From Paramecium pentaurelia (Eukaryota; Ciliophora; Oligohymenophorea; Peniculida; Parameciidae), in the NCBI GenBank assembly GCA_905183005.1, contig CAJJDO010000168.1:127437-191436 (forward strand): DNA of 64,000 nt. Reading direction: 5' to 3'. A program made the translations under genes and the position numbers. The notes under the pieces were generated by a model that worked only from the letters and a program-made list of their open reading frames with translations, made no database searches and was not told where the DNA came from. Of this stretch, positions 55,601 through 64,000 are shown piece by piece. Positions within the stretch are counted from its first letter, which is position 1; the number at the start of each line of letters is the position of its first letter.

Positions 55601-57605
55601 TTAATTAGGATGTTTAAAATAATTAATCAATAGAATAAAACCAGATTAAATATTTTAAAATATAATAATATTAATATTTAATGAATGTTAATTTGAAGAT
55701 GAACATTGTGAACTATTATTAGAATTATTAATAAATTAAATAAAATTATAAGAATTATCATTGGCATCAAATAATATTACTTCAAAAGGATTTAATACAT
55801 TGATTAATTTTATATTGGAAAATAAGAGTCATTTAAGAAAGTTAATAATTTCTAAGTAAGAATTTAATAATTAATTTAGTAATTGCATAGATTCTAACAT
55901 TCTTTCTAAAAGATGTTTATAATAATTGACATACTTTAATATTTTAATAATTGATAATAATAAGGCTTTAGGAAATTAAGATTTAATTGAATTTTTAAGA
56001 ATAAATCCAGGATTATATATTTATAATACATGGACTTAAGTAACAGAATAATTGGCATTTTAAATAATAGAATAATATATTTAATATAGCATTAAATATA
56101 ATATAAAAATAACACCATTTTATTTGAAAAGTTTGATAATAAGAGATTCTAATTTAACAGACAACTTTTTGATTTGGTTTGGTTCTAAATACTTTCATTT
56201 TTAATATTTAGAAGCTATTGATTTTTCTGGTAGTACTAAATATAGTACAAGTGTTGGTAAGATGCATATGTATATTAGTATGATAAATGAATAATTTATG
56301 AATTATAATCTTATAGATGGTAAAATAGATAATGAATAAAGAGTAATTAATATCTTTGATGATGGTATATTATAATGTTTTTTAATTAAATTGAAAAACT
56401 ATTTTCTAAGAAATGGAAGTAATGGAAAATGGATCATTTAATTGATAAATACTAATTATTATTAATATACTGAATTTAAGTTAAGTAGTTCATTATATAG
56501 ATTTTTAAGACAAAATAAAATCTTAATTAAAACTTATTGTTTTATTTAATTTTTTTCAGTTCCTGTTTAGGCATTTTTAAGTGCTATTATAGGATTCTAC
56601 TTTGATCATATAGTAGATCCAAAATAAGCTAATATTAATTGTAAAGATATGAACCCTTGCTATTTCACAAATTTTAATATTTATATTACAGGAGTTAGTA
56701 TAGTTTATTTGATTATTACACTTTATGTATAAGGTTTGAGTTTGTATGTTGCAATTAAAATAAGAGTAAAGGCAATTCCAGATTATTGTATTAGAACATT
56801 TGAAGAAAAATAATCTTAAATGTATAAATATCCTTTAAGGCATGAATTAATCTTATTTTTTATGCAGTTTTTCATATAAACTGATTATTATTTTGAATTC
56901 GAAGTAATAGGATTTTGTGGTAGTTTTATAAATTTCTTACAATAATAAAACATTTAAACAGAATTACAATTTAAATTTTTTGTACTTTTATTTGCCTTAT
57001 CATCTATTACTATAATAAAATTCATAATTGTTACTTACACTAATTATATTAATATGTATAATTTATTTAAAAATTTGGATGCAGATTAAGCTACATTCTT
57101 TTCACATATTTGGAAGATGAGTGAAAAGAATTATGTATTAGAAAATGTATTAAGATAATTTTGTCCTTAAATTGGAATTTAAATCAAAAAATTTCTATTA
57201 AATAGTAGATAAATATCTGAATTTACATTAGCTTTATTAATATATTTCCCATCATTTATTTGCATAACAATCTATTATAATTTATCCTCTCAATATTTTG
57301 AATCATAATATGAATCAATTATTGTTCCATCTGCATATATCATATTTTTGATTGGATAAATAAGAGTAATTTTTGGATTCTTTTTTCATTTAAATATTGC
57401 ACTTACTTCTAGACCTCCATAAGTAAATGGATTCGATTTTAATCATACATTACAATAAAGAAAATATTAATAATTTTATAAAGAACAAGAAAGATTCAAA
57501 ACCTAAGATGTACATTAAGAAACTAATTTAATTAGTTCTGCTAATAGTAAAAAATGGAAAAATGAAAAAAAGTTTTTTATAAAATAAAATAAAATTGAGT
57601 TTTGA
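52643..57605 (+). CDS. leucine-rich-repeat protein with C-terminal transmembrane region
   Basis: 1,622 aa. From about residue 80 to 1150 come many LRRs of the RNI-like and typical type (VNLSGCNINVYYAIEISGLI, YLDISYNQIKNDGIELL, LHLAHNQIIEF, LRVDLSYNRIEEIPNN, LNISNNLIDENEM, ELSRNNLTQQ). The C-terminal 400 residues have a cluster of hydrophobic helices (VPVQAFLSAIIGFYFDHIVD, FNIYITGVSIVYLIITLYVQ, FTLALLIYFPSFICITIYYN), with repeated short cytoplasmic or lumenal loops. LRRs bind proteins; the family is expanded in ciliates and this one may be a surface or vacuolar receptor (inference). Introns: 52718-52759 (42 nt, long for this genome and the least secure), 53108-53133 (ends CAG), 53331-53356. 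Confidence 0.83.
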
Positions 57606-57648
57606 ATTAATATGTATTTTATTATATTAATTATAAAAAAAAAACGAT

Positions 57649-58721
57649 ATGTTGATTTTTTTCTTAGCTCTAACAATCAATTGTTTACAAACTTCCTTAA
57701 CAACTAAGTTAACTTAATTAGGAGTATCAAACATGGGTAGATCTATAATATTATTGTCTTAATTGGATTAAACAAACACCAATGAACTAATGCAAGCACT
57801 CAATCAAATAAAAAATAATATTTTAGTAATTAATTACTTTAAATATTTAGGATAAAATTGAATCAGAAACTAAGTCATATACAATATATACAAATAGACA
57901 ATAGAGTGATATTGAATATTATGAACATAGAATAAATGATCTATAAGTAGAATTAGCAACATTATAAGTTGAAATTAGAAGACTGGATAGATCTATTACA
58001 TTTTAGGAAACAGATATTATCTCTAAAAAGTAAGAAGTTTAGAATATGATAAATTCTAAATAATCATTAATTGATTGGTAAAACAAAGAAGATTAAATAT
58101 ATACTAATTAATAAAATTCCTATAATAAAGCTTTAAGTTCTATTGATACAGCAATTGATCTATTAGAAAAAGGAAAATGTATAAAATATTAAAATTTAAT
58201 TAGAATCAAACTTTATTGAAGAACATTCTGATACTTTTAGTGTGGTTGGTGAAGAATTATAAAATAATTTAGAACCATAATATTAATAAATTGCATTAAC
58301 TTTTTCATAAATTTCATATGAAAAATTTGCAGATCATGATTTAATTCGTAGATCAACAAGATTATTATAAAAACTTAGAGCAAGTATTTCAGATTAGAAG
58401 ATTAAATTGTTAAATACATAAAATTCTGAAAAATCTCAGAATGATATTGCTATTAGATTACATGAAAATAAGATTCAATAAGTAAATAATGATTTAATTA
58501 AAATTTTAATGGAAGATCATGAAGCTATGTTACAATAATATAAATTAAAAAGAAGTCTCATAGATTAAATCCAATAATCAATTTAAAATAGTCAATAATT
58601 AATTATTTAATTGAATAATGAGATTTAATTGAGATAAAAAAATTATAAGCAATTAATTAGTGAATATTAACAAGAAATTTAAATAATAAATGATTGCGTA
58701 TAATAAATTTAAAATCATTGA
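57649..58721 (+). CDS. secreted coiled-coil protein, trichocyst-matrix-like
   Basis: 340 aa, two 25-nt introns (57826-57850, 58179-58203). Signal peptide MLIFFLALTINCLQTSLTT, then continuous helices (QVELATLQVEIRRLDRS, SSIDTAIDLLEKGKQS, DLIRRSTRLLQKLRASISD) very rich in Gln, mostly TAA-coded. The SIDTAIDLL...E block and overall layout match TMP-like proteins of ciliate dense-core granules. It lies 43 bases after the LRR gene on the same strand. Confidence 0.72.
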
Positions 58722-59018
58722 ATAATATGTTTAATTTAATTAAGTTTATTTAATTTAATATTTAGTGACAATATTCTCTTAATATTTATCATCAATAATA
58801 TTTTTAGAATTAAATTGCTTAATAAAATTAAAAAGGCTAAAGGGATCATTTTTTATATCATTATAACAATATGAATAATTAAGTTGAAAATAGATAAACT
58901 ATTGAAAATTGAATGAACTTTAGCAATACCATATGATTAAGTAGTCATCCAAATACAACCCAAAATTGGACTTATTACAATACTTAATGGATAAGGAAAA
59001 AATAATAGCATAACTTAT
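58722..59018. other. gap between convergent genes
   Basis: About 300 AT-rich bases without a recognisable gene, between the stops of the secreted coiled-coil gene and the glycine-rich membrane protein. Confidence 0.5.
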
Positions 59019-61916
59019 TCAAAAAGAAAATTTGGTTCCTAAAGACCTTATTAAATTAACAAAGGTAAAAATATCTATAATAAACTACAAATTTACAGCA
59101 TCTAAAATAGATATCAATAATTGAGAATATATTTTAGTATTCTGACCAACTGTTGGTACTTAATGAGACAAAAATAAATATCGAATTCTACCTAAAAATT
59201 TCATTTTAGATTTCCTATCCTTATTTATTTTTTTTTATTCTTATTCTATTATTTAAAATGATTAAACTGAATCTTTAATCCTTTCAATATACTAATGTTT
59301 AAGATCCTCAAGGTTTTGAACATTTTCAATACTCTCTTTATCTTCTTCATAAACTTAAAATTAATTAGATTATTCTAAAGATATTCTTTGATTATCTAAA
59401 ACATCTTCTATTTCTTCAGGATTTGCTTCTGAATCATAAATAAATAATCCTAATCTCAAATTTTTCAGTTTTACTTTTTCTATAAATTTAATAAACTCTA
59501 GAGATTCATAATTTTCTAAAATTGTAAATTCATCATCAATAATAATAATAACATTAATTGTAATTAAGAAATTTGAAAAGAATTTAACATTCTATTGATT
59601 ACAATAAATAATTAATTATCGTACATTATATGCAAATTTGTTACTATCAACATCAATAGCTCTTGCATATCTATTAAATTTTATAATGAAATTATTTAAC
59701 TTTTGACTATTTACCATTCTTGTCTTATGAGTCACTAAATTATCTAGTATTTTGTTTCTATCTTCATGAATCACTTTATTTCTATTAATAGAAAAATAGA
59801 GACATGATAAAAAAGGATTACTTTCACATAAGTAAAAAGGCTTTAAAAAATTACCTTCGCCAGAGACTAGAATATAATATGGACAAGCTAAAAAGAAATA
59901 CTTTAAGTCACTTATCTTATAATTGAAAATATCAAAATAGAGTAATGTATAATCAGCAGATTTAGATATTTTGATTTTAATAAATTGATCATCTATTGTT
60001 TTCATTATATTTGATTAATTAAAGTATTCTACTATTTTTAAATATTTCTTTTTTTTTATATATGTTAAAATCATCCAATATAAAGGATAATACATAATGC
60101 ACACAATAGCTAATAAAATCTTTTCTGACTTTTTCCATTCTGCTAATTTATTAATTTTATTTGCAAATCTTTTATATTCCTCAAGATCCATCAGATATTC
60201 TATGCCAGATTCAGGATAAGTTGGTAATTTCCATGCATTTTCAATAGAATTATTACCAACTGATGTAATCCTATGAACATGATACATAAGATCAATCAAT
60301 GAAAAATTAGGATTTTTCATCAATTCATCAGTTAATAAATGATCAATAGTCATATATCTTGTTGCTGATTCAAAATCAAAAGGTAATCTCTCATATTTGA
60401 TTTCTTTCGTCCTATACATTCTTCTAATAACATATCCTATTGATATAAACATAAATAGCAATAGATAAAGGATTAAATTAAAAAGACTGGACATTATATT
60501 CGATATAGATGTGATTGGATCACAATAAAACTAATTACACACATTATCATTGCAAGAAGGCCAATCTACATAAGATGGTCCTAATAAGACTCCAGGACAT
60601 TTAAAACAATGTCCTCTTTTTCCAAATGACACAGAATTGCTTGGACATTCAACACATTATAGTTTATTTAGATAAAAACCATCTTCACAAGGTAGAAATT
60701 AGATTGTACCATTGTATCCTTATTGATCTTTTCTTATTCCTGATTTAACATCTATATTCAATTTGGCTATTTTTGATAGATCTCCTTGTAATATAACAAT
60801 TCCTCCTCCTCCTTCACCTACTTAATTGGATTGATCTGAATTCCCTCCTTTAGCTTCAATGACTCCATTCCCTTCAATATGTTTAGCAAGTATTTGAATT
60901 GCTCCTCCACCTCCACCACCATATTAATTCTACAGATCAATAAATTATCCATCCACTCCATTACATAATAATTCTCCATTTATGGATATTGAATTAAGTG
61001 ACTAAAGTAGAATGGTACCGCCACCGCTACCAATTGATATTGTTCCTGCACCTCCACTTCCACTTCTCAAATAATTAGGATTGTTATAAGGATGAGATTT
61101 TATGAATTATTTTGATGTTCTTTCTAAAGCCTTACATTATTTATTTAGACTTCCACCTCCTCCCAAGCCAGCCGATGATCCACCACCACTTAAACATATC
61201 AATCCTTCTATCATAAATATTGGACCTTTTCCAATACCTTAATTTGTATAACAATCAAAAGGAGACTCAATTATTCCATCTATTATTGTATGATTAGAGT
61301 ATAGTATTACGGTTGAAGCAGTGATATGAGACCTTGAATCAATTGTAACATTTTCTTATGAAACTATCTTAAAATTTGAAGTGAATTACAAGTCATGATG
61401 CATGTTACATTAAGGATTTAAACTTATTAAATTACTATTTACAATTTCAACATACCCATAATGTGATATTATATCTATTTAATCAATAATTATCAAAGCA
61501 TTAATAATTTTAATTTCATTTTTTGATTCTATTATCACTTCAATATGATTCAATTGTTTCTAAATATTCCCTTAGATTAAGATGTTGTTCTAAGATTAAA
61601 ACAAATATTGACTTATATTGTTATTTATTAAACTGATATTTAGAATTTCAATATATTTAGAATTTATTTTTGTGATCTCACAATCAGTAATATTTGATTA
61701 TGTTAAATAGAATTCTTCAACATTTATAAAAAAGTTATTATTTTTGCAAATGAAATTACTAGATGTAATATTAACTACTTAACATGACTCTGGTATTTAA
61801 GAGATGACTTCATCAACATAGCTGCAATAATAAGCCAAATTCTAATTCATCCCATTACAATGTAATACTCCCAATAGCATAAAGAGAAGGTATTCAATTA
61901 ATTCTGATTTCCACAT
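59019..61916 (-). CDS. glycine-rich type I membrane protein, plant At5g11700-like
   Basis: 965 aa in a single intronless frame (2,898 nt). Signal or anchor at the start (LIEYLLFMLLGVLHCNG); the extracellular part has beta-helix-like repeats (ITDCEITKINSKYIEILNIS) then glycine clusters (LSGGGSSAGLGGGGS, GSGGGTILLQS, YGGGGGGAIQILAKHIEG, VGEGGGGIVILQG), then a Cys-rich stretch (CVECPSNSVSFGKRGHCFKC), a transmembrane helix (FNLILYLLLFMFISIGYVIR) and a long cytoplasmic part with ESATRYMTIDHLLTDELMKN and a second hydrophobic segment. The glycine/GG...IVL pattern followed by cysteines and the cytosolic IDHLLTDE region resembles a plant/protist family typified by At5g11700, of unknown function. Convergent with the previous gene. 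Confidence 0.8.
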
Positions 61917-62216
61917 AAGAACTTTTCTAAATAAATTATAACTAATTATTCTCAAAAAAAACAATTATTTATATAAATAACAATTCTCAATTTTGATGTA
62001 TAGTTAACTCCTTTTACTTTTTACAATTATCTTTATATTTATGCTCAGTGCAGAATACTTATTGTTTAACTATTTCATACAAGAATAATATAGAATAATA
62101 CAATCTTTTGTTGAAATCTTTATATCTAATTTATATGTTATAAAATCTACTCATTAATAAGAATTTTTACATAAGATATTCAATATATAATAATAATATA
62201 ATTTACTATAATATAA
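61917..62216. other. intergenic
   Basis: 300 bases, AT-rich, between two genes read leftward; no feature seen. It should hold the promoter of the glycine-rich gene. Confidence 0.5.
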
Positions 62217-63042
62217 TCACAGGTAGATTGGTTATTCTTATTATTGCAGTAATTATTACTATTTTATGTATACATCAATAGGAAAGTAAACTAAAAGAGT
62301 GAATAGGAATAATCCAAATGCTTATTTATATCTTCTTTGACTAAATTTAGATGTAGCCCATATGTATGGAATCACTGTCACTAAAGTAGGTACAATTACA
62401 TAAATATTTTCTATTACTGCTTTAATTGTATTATTTAAAATATTGAATAATAGAAAGTACACCATCAATCTAAAGCAATCTTATCTTGAAATTATGTAAA
62501 ACAAACTATTTGTTTTCTTTGAAGTTGGTTCTCCTGCCCATGAAAATTGAGCACATAACACAATTAAATTGATTGAACTATAGTCGAATAAATTCTAAAT
62601 TATACAAATTAATAATTACACTAAATTAACCCATTCCTTTCAATGCAATATCTCCATTAATCAATAAAAGATTAGTTGTTACAAATAAACTAAGCATACT
62701 TTATAATCCTTTATCACTTAAAACATAATAAAGGGAGCATTCAATCACCCAAATTAATATCAATCCTATTAACATTTACATGCTAGCCATTGAAAATTCC
62801 ATAAAATAAATAAAGAAGTATAATAATATTGAAATCAATCCTAATATTGAACAAATCAATTCCACTACAATTTTCAATGAATTGCCTTTAGATTTTGGAT
62901 GTTATTCAAATGAGTTTAGAAAAAATCCCAAAAAATTCAGAATGCCTATCACTATACAATAATAAGTAAATCTTTCTTAATTGAGTTCACTATTCTAATC
63001 TTTATAGTAAACATAAAGTAAAGCAGACACTTAACTTAGCAT
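62217..63042 (-). CDS. multi-pass membrane protein, unrecognised
   Basis: 266 aa, one 25-nt intron (62595-62619). About seven hydrophobic helices (YYCIVIGILNFLGFFLNSF, LICSILGLISILLYFFIYFM, MLIGLILIWVIECSLYYVL, LINLIVLCAQFSWAGEP, VYFLLFNILNNTIKAVI, FGLFLFTLLVYFPIDVYI), short loops, Gln-rich C-terminus. No family motif recognised; could be a transporter or receptor-like protein. Confidence 0.65.
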
Positions 63043-63127
63043 TTTTTAATTTTATTATTAGTTTTTGTGAAATATTTTTTATTTTCCTGGTAGGAACCTG
63101 ATAAAATATGATCATTATATAATTAAA

Positions 63128-63802
63128 ATGATTTTAGACATTGATTAAGAAATAATATCTCAAAGAAGAAATAAACTCAGAATATTGTTAAATAAACCAA
63201 ATCACACAAAGAATTTATGTTAGCAATAACATCAGATCATAAAATCAGTTTTAGAGCCTCCAAAAAGAATTTTTTCATATTCCCGATCAATTAGACATTT
63301 TTAAGAAATTATGTCAAAAACAGGATCAGTTAGTGTAAATTAAAAAGCCATAACTTTATATTTTAAATAAAGGGAGGCTAACAATTAAAAATTATAAAGT
63401 GATCAAATTAAACCAACAAATTCTAAGTTTATTTAAACAGATGATTTAATTACAGAAGAGTAAAACTCTAAAACAGATAGAACTTTATGGAATATGCAAG
63501 AATCTCCATACATAAGGAAAAGAAAGTTTGCCAATCATTCTTATTAAAAAGAAAAATATCCAAAATAATTATAATTACATAAAGAAACACAAGAATATCA
63601 TTTATCAAATTCACCTAACACAGGTAGAAACATTAAATAATACACATTTCAAAATGAAATTCTTAAATAAAAATTTGATTCTATTATACCTTTCTATGAT
63701 AGATCTACTCATTTTTTCAATAAAAAAAGATTGCATTAAATACACCATGACAAATGTGAAAAGCTAGACACTATTTTTACAACAATAACTCATAGATATT
63801 GA
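63128..63802 (+). CDS. unrecognised basic 224-aa protein
   Basis: 224 aa, intronless, starts MILDIDQEIISQRRNK. It is basic, Lys/Gln/Ser/Asn-rich, with KRIFSYSRSIRHFQ and TLWNMQESPYIRKRKFAN stretches; no transmembrane segment, signal peptide or known domain. It reads through from ATG to TGA without interruption and is divergent from the multi-pass membrane gene 85 bases away. Probably a real gene of unknown function. Confidence 0.55.
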
Positions 63803-64000
63803 AATTTATTTAACCTTTTTATATATATCAATTATATAACTTAAATCTGTTGAATAATTTTTTTTAATTATTAATAATTTATATTAATTATGATTTTATA
63901 ATTCATTTTATCATTTATGAATATATTTCATATTTCCAATCAGTTATTTTTCAATAAATGAGAATTCTATGGTATCAAGGCATTCTTAATTTGTTTCATA
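63803..64000. other. right edge, intergenic
   Basis: AT-rich, nothing recognised in the last 198 bases. Confidence 0.5.

Overview
The window looks like macronuclear chromosome sequence from a Paramecium-like ciliate. It is very AT-rich, and long conserved reading frames open only if TAA and TAG are read as glutamine and TGA is the only stop. Genes sit tens to a few hundred bases apart on both strands and are cut by very short introns (about 20-32 nt, mostly GTA...TAG, some ending AAG). Several genes encode secreted, trichocyst-matrix-like proteins. I saw no IES-like interruption of coding sequence, no transposon, rRNA, tRNA or CRISPR array. Gene models below were made by hand: each intron was accepted when it restored a frame or a family motif, and lengths given are after splicing.

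Left part (0-30 kb): a pterin-carbinolamine-dehydratase-like protein, a Rab GTPase, a giant anoctamin (TMEM16) fused to a kinase-like domain and a long helical tail (3,568 aa), a small CXC-domain protein, a vacuolar-sorting-receptor-like PA-domain receptor, a tubulin-tyrosine-ligase-like (TTLL) enzyme with 35 consecutive TAA-coded glutamines, an FAD-dependent oxidoreductase, a Gln/Asn/Asp-rich membrane protein with a His-rich patch, a SWIM-finger protein, a malic enzyme with a duplicated N-domain, a PP1 catalytic subunit, an S1/P1-type nuclease and a Mei2-type RRM protein.

Middle (30-42 kb): two large TmcB/PAS-like multi-membrane proteins arranged as a convergent inverted pair, followed by a small conserved-looking protein and a jacalin-like lectin with a Gln/Pro/Tyr-rich tail.

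Right part (42-64 kb): a classic trichocyst matrix protein, an alpha/beta hydrolase, two more secreted coiled-coil proteins, a long coiled-coil protein, a small Cys-containing secreted protein, an unrecognised gene, a 1,622-aa leucine-rich-repeat membrane protein, a glycine-rich membrane protein resembling the plant At5g11700 type, a multi-pass membrane protein and an unrecognised protein.

There is no operon logic. The shared theme is membrane and secretory biology (matrix proteins, sorting receptor, Rab, anoctamin, secreted nuclease) and cilia (TTLL). The most unusual items are the anoctamin-pseudokinase fusion, the split-looking malic enzyme, the inverted TmcB-like pair, and divergent gene pairs whose start codons nearly touch or overlap.
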